In this document: positions 10,677-21,075 of the stretch, piece by piece | Numbering within the stretch: the stretch's first letter is position 1 | Layout: each line of letters begins with the position of its first letter | Source of the DNA: Megascapheus bottae | Taxonomy: Eukaryota > Chordata > Mammalia > Rodentia > Geomyidae | DNA length: 64,000 nucleotides | NCBI GenBank assembly: GCA_024803745.1 | Contig: JANJXV010000004.1 | Span: forward strand, 45,879,358-45,943,357 | Reading direction: 5' to 3' | The notes under the pieces: model-generated | Databases searched by the model: none | Seen by the model: the letters and a program-made list of their open reading frames with translations, nothing else | What the model was told of the DNA's origin: nothing | Translations under genes and position numbers: made by a program

Positions 10677-10915
10677 TTGTCAGTGGCTCACACCTATAAT
10701 CCCAGCTACTCAGAGGATGAGATCTGAGGATTGAGGCTCATGGCCAGCCAGTCTGGTGAGACTCTGATCTTCCAATTAAGCTCAGAAAAAGTCAGAACTG
10801 ATATGGAGGCTTAAGTGGTAGAGCATTAGCCTTGAGCAAAAGAGCTCAAGGACAGTGCTCAGGCCCAGAGTTCAAGCCCCAGGGTTGACAAAAGCAAAAA
10901 CAAAACAAACAATAT
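10677..10915 (+). mobile_element. B1-ID composite SINE
   Basis: Sense copy. The B1 part is GTGGCTCACACCTATAATCC through CCAATTAAGCTCAG. The ID-like half has GGCTTAAGTGGTAGAGC, GAGTTCAAGCCCCAG and an A-rich tail. It is essentially full length. Confidence 0.9.
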
Positions 10916-11130
10916 CCCCCGCCCCAAAGAACAGCAACACCAAAACAAAACAAAACAGAAGTCAAAACCTCTCAATCTAGTCATCAAAAACAGGAATCCC
11001 AAGGGAATTGGTCAATCACAGGCATAACCAGATCAGGTATGATCCCCTCTTAATTTTTTTTTTCCTGTTTGGGTTTATTCTTTGGTGGCAAGGATAGATC
11101 TGAGGATATCTGAGGATATATTCTTTTCTT

Positions 11131-11345
11131 TTGTTTGTCAGTCATGGGGTTTGAACTCTGGGTCTGGGCACTGTCCCTGATCTTTTCAGCTCAAGGCTAT
11201 TGCCCTACCCCTTGAGCCACAGTCCCACATTTGTTTTCTAGTGGTTAACTGGAGATAAGAGTTTCACGTACTTTAGTGCCCCAGTGGCTTTGAACCCTGA
11301 TCCCCAGACTTCAGCCTTCTGAGTAGCTAGGATTATTGGCATATG
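11131..11345 (-). mobile_element. B1-ID composite SINE
   Basis: Antisense copy starting TTTGTCAGTCATGGGG, with the ID-like half CCCTACCCCTTGAGCCACAG and the B1 end CTTCTGAGTAGCTAGGATTA. Its downstream edge lacks the usual last bases. Confidence 0.88.
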
Positions 11346-11699
11346 AGGATATATTCTTAATAAATACAAGCCTTGGGTAAAACAGTTCTTTTCCTGTAGC
11401 TAATTTTGAAAATGATGCAAATTCACTGTGTATTAAAAGCAGTTTTAATAAAATCTAGCTGCTTAGTTCTGTTTCTGGGAGGGTGAATGTTCTGATTGCC
11501 CAGCCAGAATCACGTGCTTATTTCTCTCAGGAAAGAGAAACTAGAAAAAAGAAAAAGCTGAAATCAGATGAAAACTTAAGGGTTGAGAAAGACACAGATT
11601 CCTTGAATAATCCTCTAGACTCAAACTTTTTCCACAGTAAATTAAAAAGAATTAGCTGGAGATAATCTCCAAATTCCCCAAATAAACAACATAAGACAA

Positions 11700-11786
11700 G
11701 ATTGGAGACATGGCTCAAGTGGTAGAGCATTAGGTGAGAAAGCATGGGACTTTGATTTCAAATATCAGTATTAAAAAAAGGTTAGA
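11700..11786 (+). mobile_element. Old ID-like monomer SINE interrupted by L1-E
   Basis: GGAGACATGGCTCAAGTGGTAGAGCATTAG followed by a worn B-box region and an A-rich tail. L1-E inserted in the tail: GTTAGAACA occurs both at the left junction (about 11781) and after the L1 tail (about 14774). Confidence 0.6.
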
Positions 11787-11937
11787 ACAACTCATCAAAA
11801 AATTATACATTATGATCAAACAGGATTCATCATAAAGATGAAAAGCTGGTTCAATATACATATGCAAGTCAATTAATATATTTAGTCATATCAACAGGAG
11901 CAAGGACAAGAATCATATGATTATTTCAATACATAGA

Positions 11938-12051
11938 AAAAAGCCAGAAGTGGTGCTAAGGCTCAAGTAGTAGAGCTCTAACCTTGAGAAAGTCCAAGGA
12001 CAGTGCTCAAGCCCTGAGCTCAAGCCCAGGACTGACAAAAAAAAAAGAAAG
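11938..12051 (+). mobile_element. ID-dimer SINE, second unit only
   Basis: Begins at AAAAAGCCAGAAGTGGTGC, the linker of the family, and continues to AGGACTGACAAAAAAAAAAG. The first tRNA-like unit is missing together with about 165 bp of the host L1 ORF2, so one deletion probably removed both. Confidence 0.85.
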
Positions 12052-13480
12052 CTAAGACATTTCCTCTAAAATCAGGAATGAGACAAGGATGCCCACTCTC
12101 TTCACTCCTCTTTAACATAGTATTAGAATTCCTAGCCAGAGCAATAAGGCAAGAAGCAAGCATAAAGGAGATCCAAGAGGGAAGTGAAACTTTCCCTCTT
12201 TGCAGATGACATGATTCTGTATTTAAAGAACCCTATAGATTCCACTCCCAATTTGCTTGAGCTGATTTGAAACTTTGGCAAGGTAGCAGGGTATAAAATT
12301 ACCCTTCAAAAATCAACTGCTTTCCTGTATACCAAAAACGAGAAGAACAAGGCAGCAATCAGGAAAGCAATTCCTTTTGCAATGGCCTCAAAGAAAGTAA
12401 AGTATTTAGGAATTAACTAAGAATGTAAAGGATTTTTATGATGAATACTCTAAAAACCTGAAAAAGGAAGTTAAAGCTGAACTGAGGAAGTGGAAAAATC
12501 ACCCATGCTCTTGGATTGGAAGAATTAACATCGTGAAAATGGCAATCTTGCCAAGGGCTATCTACAAATTCAATGCAATACCTATCAATATCCCAATGTC
12601 ATTCTTTAAGGAAATAGAAGAGGCAATCCAAAATTTCATATGGAATAATAAAAGACCCCAGATAGCAAAAACAATCTTTAGCAGAAAGAACAGCACTGGA
12701 GGAATAGCAATATCAAAATTTAGACTCAATTACAGAGCTATAGTAACCAAAACAGCTTGGAATTGGTACAAGAACAGGCCTGAGACCAATGCAATAGAAC
12801 TGAAGACCCAGAAATCAATCCACAGTCCTAGGGCCACCAATTGCTGATAAAGGAGCCAAGAAAATAGGATGGAAGAAAGACAGTCTCTCCAACAAGTGGT
12901 GCTGGCAGAATTGGTTAAGCACTTGCAGGAAACTAAAGTTGGATCCTTCTATGTCACCCTGCACCAGGATTAACTCCAAATGGATCAAAGACCTTGAGGT
13001 AAAAGCTGACACACTGAAAACTTTACAAGAAGGAATAGGAGATACACTAGGTCTCATTGGCACAGGTTAAAAATTTGTTAATAAAGACCCAGAAACACAA
13101 CAAATTAAGCAAACTTTGGACAAATGGGACTGCATTAAACTGTAGAGCTTCTATATGGCAAAGGACATAGCTAACAAGCTAAAGAGAAAGCCCACAGAGT
13201 GGGAGAAGATCTTTACTAGCCATACAACAGACAAGGGCCTCATATCCAAAATGTATCAACAGCTAAAAAAATTGAATCTCTCAAAAAAAGTCTTCAAAGA
13301 AACAACCATCCTATTAAAAGATGGGCCAACAACTTAGAGACTTCTCTGAAGAGGAAATAAAAATGGCCTATAAACACATGAAGAAATGCTCGACATCTCT
13401 GGTCAAAAAAGAAATACAATTCAAAACAACTTTGAGATTCCACCTCACTCCAGTTAGAATGGCCATTATCAAGAATTTTT

Positions 13481-13671
13481 TTTTTGCCAGTCCTGGGCTT
13501 AAGCTCAGGGCATGAGCACTGTCCTTGGATTTTTCTCAAGGCTAGAGCTCAACCAATTGAGCCTCTGCACCACTTCCAGCTTTTTGTAAGTATGTGGTAC
13601 CAAGGAAGCAAACTGGGTCTTCATTCATGCTAGGCAAGCACTCTACCACTAGGCCAAACTCCCGGGCCCTA
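13481..13671 (-). mobile_element. ID-dimer SINE inside L1-E
   Basis: Antisense copy from TTTTTTTTTGCCAGTCCTGG to CTAGGCCAAACTCCCGGGCC. The L1 sequence TATCAAGAA is duplicated on both sides (about 13467 and 13671), which marks the insertion. Confidence 0.93.
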
Positions 13672-13687
13672 TCAAGAAATTTAATAC

Positions 13688-13880
13688 CAGCAGGAGTTTG
13701 GCCTAATGGTAGAGTGTTTGCCTAGCATGATCAAAGACCTGGGGTTGGTTTCTCGGTACCACATACAGAAAAAGCTGGAAGTGGTGCTGAGGCTGTAGTG
13801 GTGGTAGAGCTCTAGCCTTGAGAGAGTCCAAGGACAGTGCTCAGGCCATGAGCTCAAGCCCAGGACTGGCAAAAAAAAAT
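13688..13880 (+). mobile_element. ID-dimer SINE inside L1-E, opposite orientation
   Basis: Sense copy from CAGGAGTTTGGCCTAATGG to GACTGGCAAAAAAAAA, only 17 bp from the preceding antisense copy, 5' ends facing. The short duplicate (T/G)ATACCA(G/A) flanks it. A short duplicated TGTAGTGGTGG lies in the linker. Confidence 0.92.
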
Positions 13881-14779
13881 TGATACCAAAAGATGCTGGT
13901 GGAGATGTGGTCAGAAGGGATTGCTACAACACTGTTGGTGGGAGTGTAAACTCATTCAACCACTATGGAAAGCAGTATGTCGATTCCTCAAAAGACTAAA
14001 CTCAGAGCTCCCCTATGATCCAGCAATCCAGCTCCTTGGCATTTACCCAAACGTCCAGAAACAAGGGCATACTAAAGCCACTAGCACAACGATGTTCATT
14101 GCATCACTATTTACCATAGCAAAGATACGGAACCAACCCAGATGCCCCTCAGTAGATGATTGGATCAAGAATATGTGGTATTTATACACAATGGAATTCT
14201 ATGCTGCCATCAGAATGACATCTCCCCATTTGTAAGGAAATGGAAAAACTTGGAAAAAAAATCATATTAAGTGAAGTAAGCCAGACCCAAAGGAGCATAG
14301 ACTCAATAGTTTCTTTCATTTGTAATACTTAGTACACATCTAGGACTATCCTAGCAGAGGATTACAATAGGTGAAAACCTAGGTACATAAGGTCATATAG
14401 GATGAGACTAAATGAAAGGAACTCTTGTATATGGAAACAAGAGCTTTATCTCGTGTGATTGTTGTTCTTAATGTACTATGTTACTTCTCTTTTTTTTTCC
14501 CTTATGGTTAACCTCATATAGTTACTTTATCTGACTTTGTTACCTGGTATATTGTATATGTTTATTTGTTTACTTAAAATAGGAAAAGGAAGGGGGGAAA
14601 ACACGATGATTGGGTGGAGGTGGGGGATGGAAATGGGGACAAAAACATGAGGGGGGTATCAATGTGTGAGAAGTAATGCACCTACTGCCTGATGAATGTA
14701 ACTGTAACCCCTGTATACATTATCCCAACAATAAAAATAAGATAAAATAAAAACTTTTTAATCCAAAAAATAAAGTTAG

Positions 14780-14930
14780 AACAGATGTCGGCAAAGGAGC
14801 CTTCACCTGTAATCTCAACTACTTAGAATGCTGAAGAAGGAGGGTCACTTGATCCTTGCGATTCAGGGTCAACCTGGACAGCACAATGAGACACCATCTC
14901 AAAATGAACAAAGAAACACATACATGTAAG
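14780..14930 (+). mobile_element. Old B1-like SINE
   Basis: GAGCCTTCACCTGTAATCTC through TCAACCTGGACAGCACAATGAGAC resembles a 7SL-derived B1/Alu monomer, followed by an A-rich tail. It lacks the ID half and is highly diverged. Confidence 0.6.
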
Positions 14931-15414
14931 ATGTAAAAGAGGAGAACTATCTAACTTTCACCAATTTAACATGTTTTCTGGGCTTTCCCCAACTCTTGCA
15001 AAAAAACCTTTTGAACAGAATTTAATCTGCGATTAGGCTTGTTACTGCTATATTTCACAATGTATTAGATATTTGTCTTTCTTACTACAGAAGCACAACT
15101 TTTTCGAATGCAAGTAAGATTTAATTGATAGTTGTAGTATAATGTAACCAAGCCTATGTTGATGTATTCCTGGCTTTCTTTTCATTTTTTTCTATTATAA
15201 CAGTTCAGGAAAAATATTTTGTATATTGGGCACTGATGGGACTATATTTGAAGGATAAATTCCTGCAAGTGAACTTGATATGCTGATATGATATGACTTT
15301 AGTTAACCACCTCTATAATTTCATGGTAACTTGGATTAATATGTGAACATTTTAAGGATTTTAAAGGGTTGAATCTGGGCCATAGCAGAACAGAACGTGT
15401 TATGGTTGAAAGTT
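14931..15414. other. Unique AT-rich sequence
   Basis: No repeat or coding pattern recognised. Confidence 0.55.
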
Positions 15415-15800
15415 CTCCATTAGCTAATTCATCCTACAATAGTTTGTTGAGCAGCTACTATGTGTAAAACTCCCGTGGTGCAGAGAAAGAAGTGAATAAA
15501 ACATACACAATCCTTATTCTTTTCCTCAAGGGAGAAAGATGGATTTTACACAATTAATTGCCAAAAAAAGAAGAGATGGTGCCTTGGAAATTTAAAATAC
15601 AGAGGAAAGGTCTTGTCTGGGGGGAATTAACTTTGCTTCAGTGAGACAGAAAAACTTTTAATAATAGTTGGCTTGAGAGAGAGGGGGCAGAGAATATTCC
15701 AGGCAAAGATAATAGATTTCAGGTATGGGAAGACTTGGAGTTGAGAAGGATTGTGGTATCTTTAAGGAAATCCAGACTGTGTCTAGACAGATAGGCATGA
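15415..15800 (-). repeat. Ancient L2 LINE fragment (antisense)
   Basis: TTTGTTGAGCAGCTACTATGTG, then GTGAATAAAACATACACAATCC, and later GAATATTCCAGGCAAAGATAAT follow the order of the reverse complement of the mammalian L2 3' region. It is strongly diverged, so the call is by remembered consensus. It may extend to about 15900. Confidence 0.6.
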
Positions 15801-16081
15801 ATCTTCCACACCATGGTGGAAGCATGGGATAAGGAAGTGTGTGGAGCCCACCAGGAGAGTGTGGTCATGGTGCTGGCAGACTATGGTGATGACTGGACTC
15901 ATCACTATATCCAGTGACCAGTCCGGGGGGAAACTGAGGAGAGATGAAGATGTGTAGGAGAGAGAATCAAGAGGACTTCAGCATGTGGCAGCAGGGGAAC
16001 AACAGGTGACCTTGAAAAGGGATTGATGCTTTGCATCTCCATGGTAGTGACATTGCAGAGGCTGGATCATATACATAAGTA

Positions 16082-16085
<4 letters not shown>

Positions 16086-16146
<61 letters not shown>
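16086..16146. repeat. (TG)n microsatellite
   Basis: About 30 uninterrupted TG units, followed directly by a SINE fragment. Confidence 0.98.
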
Positions 16147-16149
<3 letters not shown>

Positions 16150-16151
<2 letters not shown>

Positions 16152-16295
16152 CTGATCTTGAACTCAGGGCCTCACACTCTTGCTTGGCCTTTTGCTCAAG
16201 GGGGGGCACTCTATCACTTGAGCCATACCTCCCCTTCCAGATTTTTGCTGGTTCCTTGGATTTGTCTGCCTAGGTTGGCTTAATACTGGGTTCCT
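16150..16295 (-). mobile_element. Old B1/ID-type SINE fragment
   Basis: TTGAACTCAGGGCCTCACAC, ACTTGAGCCATACCTCCCC and TGCCTAGGTTGGCT follow the antisense order of ID-half then B1-part, with the middle worn. It abuts the TG repeat. Confidence 0.6.
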
Positions 16296-17025
16296 TTGCT
16301 CTGGGCCTGATGGCTGCGTAATCTAGGACACTTGGGGTGATAAAACACCTAGCCCTGGTACTGGGGCTGGGTGATGGGCGTATGCTTCCTTGCCCTGGAA
16401 GCTTCCAGCTCTCATTGGAGTAGGGAGTGGGTAGAGAGGAGAGAATGGGCTGAGAGTTAACAAGCAAATGCATCCAATGATCTCTCTCTTTTTGGTCTTC
16501 CCTTCCTCAGCCTCATTAACACAAGGAGGCTAATATTTGGTTCTGGAGTGCAGACGGGACTGAAGTTCTCTCCAGGGGCTCTGTTAAATGTCACAAATTG
16601 CAAGCGTGCAGCTTGAGGGGTTTGTGAATGGCATTGGAGCCTGAGGCCATCTAGTAATATTTATACCGTGGAAGTTCAGCCTATTTTCCCTTTAGAAAAA
16701 GTTTCCGCTTTGTTTCGGAGGATGTCCATCTCAATCACTGTACCTGGTCACTAGGCCTGGTCATAGGGGAAGACCCAGGCTTCATACCAGACCCCACGAC
16801 TGGGACCTTGAAGTCTCCTCACACCTGCTTTCTGTTTGGAGAATAGTCAGAGAGCGATTTCTAGCGGTTATGGACGAAGAGGATTACATGGAAATCCAAA
16901 GAATGATTAAATCCATGTGTTTAGCTTGCTTGCAGGTCATGAGAGCTCTCAATGAGGATGAAATAGTACCAAAAAGGATGGAATAACTAGCCTACTCCTA
17001 GAACTCACTTGCTTGACCTTTTTTA
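16296..17025. other. Unique sequence
   Basis: No gene recognised. The segment 16590-16760 has balanced composition and no repeat features, so it could be conserved noncoding DNA, but nothing in the sequence proves it. Confidence 0.5.
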
Positions 17026-17135
17026 ACACATACACACACACACACACACACACAATGTTATTTTAGTTTCAAAATGATTCTGTGAGCTACTATTATAATC
17101 CCCACTTAAAAAGCTGAAAAGAAAATTGAGATCAC
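17026..17135 (-). repeat. Short (CA)n plus MIR-like remnant
   Basis: A CA tract (about 17030-17054) is followed by AATGATTCTGTGAGCTACTATTATAATCCCCACTT, which resembles the antisense MIR/MIR3 core (GAGGTAGGTACTATTATTATCCCCATTTTAC). Confidence 0.5.
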
Positions 17136-17215
17136 AGCCTGATCTTTTGCAGGTGCAAGCAGAGGGTCATGCTAGCTGCTCAAACCTACATTGTATTTTG
17201 GTTCTGACCTGTATT

Positions 17216-17217
<2 letters not shown>

Positions 17218-17264
<47 letters not shown>
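17218..17264. repeat. (GT)n microsatellite
   Basis: About 23 GT units at the tail side of an antisense SINE. Confidence 0.97.
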
Positions 17265-17267
<3 letters not shown>

Positions 17268-17440
17268 AAGCAAGCCAGTACTGACACTTGAACTCTTCCA
17301 CTTAAACCACAGCTGGCTGGTTGCTGGTTAGTGGGATAGGAGTCTCATGGACTTTCTGGCCTGGCTTGGCTATGAACCTCAGTACTCAAATCTTAGCCTC
17401 TTGGGTAGCTAGAATTGTAGCCAGAGCCACCAGCACCCGG
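17265..17440 (-). mobile_element. B1-ID composite SINE, internally shortened
   Basis: GCCAGTACTGACACTTGAAC is the worn ID tail; the B1 part GATAGGAGTCTCATGGACTT through CTCTTGGGTAGCTAGAATTG is readable. About 40 bp of the ID half are missing. Confidence 0.8.
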
Positions 17441-17457
17441 GATTTTAATTTTTTTTA

Positions 17458-17540
17458 TTCTGAACTCAGAGCCTCTCAAGCTTGCTCCTCATTTTTGCTG
17501 GTGCTCTACCACTTGAGCCATACATTCAGTTTCCCGGCCT
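17458..17540 (-). mobile_element. SINE ID-half fragment
   Basis: TGAACTCAGAGCCTCTCAAGC and GTGCTCTACCACTTGAGCC are diagnostic of the antisense ID-like half; the remainder is lost. Confidence 0.65.
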
Positions 17541-17619
17541 GCATTTTCAATTTTATCAATCCTGACACCTCTGGGGCTGGAACAATGCAAGTTTGTGGGA
17601 TTAGGTTTAGGGTTAGGGA

Positions 17620-18500
17620 CTCAACTGCTGCAGAATTCCCTGTGCATGGCTGTTCGCTGAGACTCTGGGTATAGTAGGCATTTTGTTTGGGAGTGATGTT
17701 GGCCTATTTCATCACAAAGGCACAGAAAAAGAAGAGAAGTCCATAGAGCCTTGGATCAGATTCTGCCTTCTACACAGACATTCCCTGGGCATTACAGATG
17801 GCAGTGAGTTCTGTCTTGTCAGGAAACAGCTGCTCCTGAGCAGTTTAAGCTAGTACAGCCTTGAAGTTGCTTTGCATTCCCACTCAAGTCTTGTGCTTTT
17901 TCCTAATGGCTCAGCTCTGTCTGGTTCCTTAACTGGTTTCAGGAGGGAAGAGGCTTTTCTATGAGCTTAATGGTCCCTCAGTCAAAGACACTGAGGAATA
18001 AGGGGCTGAGAGCTTTATTTTACACTTGCTGACTCTTCAGAGAATCACAAAAGCTGTAAGTGGTACATTTCGGGGGCAATCTGGATGCTCGTGGCATCTC
18101 TTAGAATGGCTAGGGTCTGCAATTTAATACTCAATGTAAGCAGACAGCTCCTTCTCTTGTGGCATCTTGATCTCATACAAACTCTACTCTTCATGGATGA
18201 TTCTGTAAAACACAATTAAATTTGAGTCGCAGATACTTTGTGTTCTTGGTGCAAGTAGGAGCGATGAGCGGGCCTTTTCCCTTCTTTGTGGCATGATTGA
18301 TGATAAGTAAGCCTCAGGGATGGATGTCAGTGTTACTTGTGAGATTGCTACTGGTTGTCTTTTCCATTAATTACAGAAGGATGATTCAGAAGTTAAAAGC
18401 CCCAATGAAGACATATGGGTAACATAAAGTGACGTCAACCCTGACTTTGAGTCTGGTTATGGGTGGTTCCATAGATTTAAGACCTATACTTAGTTTTATG
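17620..18500. other. Unique sequence, no gene seen
   Basis: No coding pattern. It sits between SINE remnants and a GTT repeat. Confidence 0.5.
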
Positions 18501-19020
18501 TTGTTGTTGTTGTTGTTGTTGCTAGTCTTGTGGTCTTGGGGTTTGAAGTCAAGGCTGGGGCACTGTCCTTGAGTATTTTTTGCTCAAGGTTAGTGTTTTA
18601 ACACTTGAGCCACAATTCTACTTCTGGTGATAACAATTTGTTGTTGTTGTTGTTGTTCTCCTCCTCCTCCTCCTCCTCCTCCTCCTCCTCCTCCTCCTCC
18701 TCCTCCTCCTCCTCCTCCTCCTCCTCCTCCTCCTCCTCCTCCTCCTCTTCCTCCTCCTTCTCCTGTTCCTCCTCCTCCTCTTCCTGCTCCTCCTCCTCTT
18801 CCTTCTTCCCCCTCCTCCTTCCTCCCTCCTTCTCTCTGTCCTCCTCTTCCACCACCACCACTATCTTCCTCTTCTCCTCTTCGTCCTCTTCATTCTTTTT
18901 GCAGTTAATTGGTACAAGAGTTTCACAGCCTTTCCTGCCAGGGCTGAATTTGAACTTCGATCCTCAGATCTCAGGCTCTTGAATAGCTAGGATTTCAGAT
19001 GTGAGCCACCTGAGCCTGGC
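18501..19020 (-). mobile_element. B1-ID composite SINE split by a long (TCC)n expansion
   Basis: 18522-18630 is the antisense ID half (CTTGGGGTTTGAAGTCAAGG to TAACACTTGAGCCACAATTC). 18905-19020 is the B1 part (TTAATTGGTACAAGAGTTTC to GATGTGAGCCACC). Between them, at the normal T-rich linker, lie a GTT tract and the TCC microsatellite. Confidence 0.85.
18638..18900. repeat. (GTT)n then (TCC)n homopyrimidine microsatellite
   Basis: About 19 bp of GTT is followed by over 120 bp of nearly perfect TCC and then degenerate CCT/TCT units, so nearly 245 bp of one strand is pyrimidine. The open frames across it (poly-Ser, poly-Pro, poly-Glu) are repeat artefacts. Confidence 0.97.
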
Positions 19021-19940
19021 CCATGCTTACTTTTATAGTGTGGAAGAGCTGAAGAGCATGCCGCAATACTTTTATAAAGTTTTAATTTTGTAAGACTCTA
19101 AGTGATAATACAAATCTACGTCCTACAAGCTTCTAGCTTTCTCTGGACGGGAGGGAGGGAGGAAGGGAGAAAGGGAGAGGTGGAAGGAGGAGGGGAGTAG
19201 GAGCGGGTATCTCAGGGGACATTCGTGATTTGTGAGTTTCAGTAAGTTAGATGAAATATATCTGGGAAAAATGTAAGCATTCTGTACCTTTTCCCTCTCT
19301 GAGGTCTCCAGGTTCATAACTTTGGTGCTTCTTGGCCTCCAGGCCTGTCCTCACTCCCTCACTGCCCAGGGAGAGCAGTTTGTCCTCACTCCAAGTGAGG
19401 AGACCTTCTGGGGACAGACAGTAATGGCTGCTTTTCTTTTATATTCATCATTAAGATCGATAGTCCACATATAATTTCCATACTGGGCCATAAGTGTGAG
19501 TAATTATGGAATAATTAAATGTGCAAAGGGTAGCCAGAACTGTTAAAAGAGCAATTATGTAGCTAATTCCTTTGGGCTGCTTTCACTCGGAGTTGAAATG
19601 AAATAATTTGAAATATAACATTGGCTTTCAGAATGAACATTCAGTCTTCTACCTTAATAGAACTCTTTTCTTTCTCAAAATTTAATGAACAGATACCAGT
19701 CTTGGGCAGGGATAAAGGAAATCCAGCTTGTGCCAAGGCACTGCTAAGTACACATACCTGTGTGCATGCTTCTATCAGCATCCATGACTTCAATATCTGC
19801 TGTGAACGGCACTTTCTCTTGAAGACTTCTGTGACTTTAGTTAATAATATAGCCGCTTTCCCCCCATGGCCCCTTTCCCTGTACAGTACAATATTGTGTA
19901 AATTTGTCTTATTTTATGGCTCTTTGATAATAAAAGTAAT
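19021..19940. other. Unique sequence with AT/homeodomain-site-rich segment
   Basis: Contains a GGGA/GGAA purine-rich tract (19150-19200). The stretch 19480-19640 has several TAATTA-type motifs (19501-19506, 19511-19518, 19552-19559). No coding signal. Confidence 0.5.
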
Positions 19941-19944
19941 AAAA

Positions 19945-20095
19945 ATCTTTCTATAGTGCTCCACAATTTGTAAAGCATTTTTCATTTATATTATCTCGTT
20001 TTTATTCTTATAACAATTTTGTGGAGATATCCATAGTATTGTAAATTTATAGGTGAAGAAGCAAGCTCAGATGACTTTAAAAAGGAGTTTTAAAT
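19945..20095 (-). repeat. MIR-class SINE remnant (antisense)
   Basis: CAATTTGTAAAGCATTTTTCATTTATATTATCTCGTTTTTATTC, then ACAATTTTGTGGAGATAT, then GGTGAAGAAGCAAGCTCAG follow the antisense MIR/MIR3 consensus order. It is ancient and diverged. Confidence 0.65.
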
Positions 20096-20639
20096 GGAAA
20101 TGCCTCCAGAATTCCAGCAAGTAGAAATACAAACCAACCTGTGCAGGCAGGCACCAATCACTAGCTAGGTGATCCTGAAATGTGAATGGCTTATACCAGT
20201 CTGGGCTTCTCTCATTAATAGTATTTAATAGAGGTGATTTCATGTTTGTGGTACAATGAGTGTTGCCCTGAGCCATCTATCTCCATTTTGGGGTCCAGGA
20301 AGACCAGCAAGGATGTTTCTGGCAATGAAGCAAGATATATATTATGGTGGAACCATGCCATGATTTTTTTGTCTAGAAATTTGTTTCAATTAAAAGATTT
20401 TTATTAACACATTTTATTTTACATCATACTTGAGATGTCAAGTTTAACAAACAAATATTTAAGAATGGAATCTCTGTATGCAATCACTGGCACATAAAGT
20501 TAAGAACAAAATTAAAATTAAGCTGAGACTTTGTATGACATAAATACATATCGATCTATATATCAATATGTCTGTGGAATATATATCCCATTATAGATTT
20601 ATATGTCTATATAGTTACATTTCTATCTCCAAGTTAATG

Positions 20640-20787
20640 AGTCAATGACCTTGAGTACCTGAGTATTGAGTCATCCCTCTTGTACTGTTTGGCTCTAATA
20701 TCTACATATCAAGGAGACCATGCATCTTTTGCTCCTTTGGTATTGACTTATCTCACTCAACATGGTTTCCATGCCATGTTTATTTTT
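20640..20787 (-). repeat. Old L1 3'-region fragment (antisense)
   Basis: TTTTGCTCCTTTGGTATTGACTTATCTCACTCAACATGGTTTCC resembles the antisense of the L1 segment near the ORF2 end, where TAAGTGAAATAAGCC-like sequence is typical. It is interrupted by the next SINE. Confidence 0.4.
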
Positions 20788-21075
20788 TTGTGGGTCATGG
20801 GACTTGAACTCTGGGCCTGGACACTGTCCCTGAATTCTTCAGGTCAAGGCTACCTACCACCTTACCCCGGGGCCTGGGTGTTGTCCCTGAGCTCTTCGGT
20901 TCAAAGCTTTTTCTGCCCTACCCCTTGAGCCACAGTCCCACTTCTGGTTTTATAATGGTTAATTGGAGATAAGAGTCTCATGTTCTTTAGTGCCTGGACT
21001 GGCTTTGAACCATGATCCTCAGATCTTAGCCTCCTGAGTAGTTAGGATTACAGGTGTGAGCCACTGTGCCTGCCA
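20788..21075 (-). mobile_element. B1-ID composite SINE with internal duplication of the ID half
   Basis: The ID-like block occurs twice. One copy runs from CTGGGCCTGGACACTGTCCCTGA, the other from GGCCTGGGTGTTGTCCCTGAGC; the normal B1 part (TTAATTGGAGATAAGAGTCTC to TACAGGTGTGAGCCACTG) follows. It is about 60 bp longer than usual. Confidence 0.88.

Larger units (their letters stand above)
11795..14237 (+). pseudogene. L1-E ORF2 C-terminal two thirds, broken
   Basis: It reads from the YDQTGFI block of the reverse transcriptase. A gap follows where about 55 codons, including the first catalytic segment around DAEKAFDK, are missing at the site of the first SINE. Then come [13 protein letters not shown] sequence and the FADDMILYL catalytic box (12199-12210 encodes FADD), the thumb region [20 protein letters not shown], the cysteine-rich end LLQHCWWECKLIQPLWKAV, and the terminus MWYLYTMEFYAAIR. 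Multiple stops and three SINE insertions make it inactive. Confidence 0.88.
11787..14765 (+). mobile_element. 5'-truncated LINE-1 (L1-E) with three SINE insertions
   Basis: Plus-strand L1 starting inside the reverse transcriptase ([14 protein letters not shown] region) and running through the ORF2 C-terminus to a 3'UTR with G-rich stretch and an AATAAA-rich tail. GTTAGAACA flanks both ends, supporting a single 5'-truncated insertion. SINEs lie at 11938-12051, 13481-13671 and 13688-13880. ORF2 pieces are homologous to L1-C, so it is the same broad lineage. Confidence 0.92.

Noticed and set aside
17601..17618. Telomere-like TTAGGTTTAGGGTTAGGG
   Set aside because: Only two to three imperfect units; too short for an interstitial telomeric site.
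18605..18982. Long open frames of poly-Ser, poly-Pro and poly-Glu
   Set aside because: They are produced by the TCC microsatellite in all frames and have no non-repeat domain.
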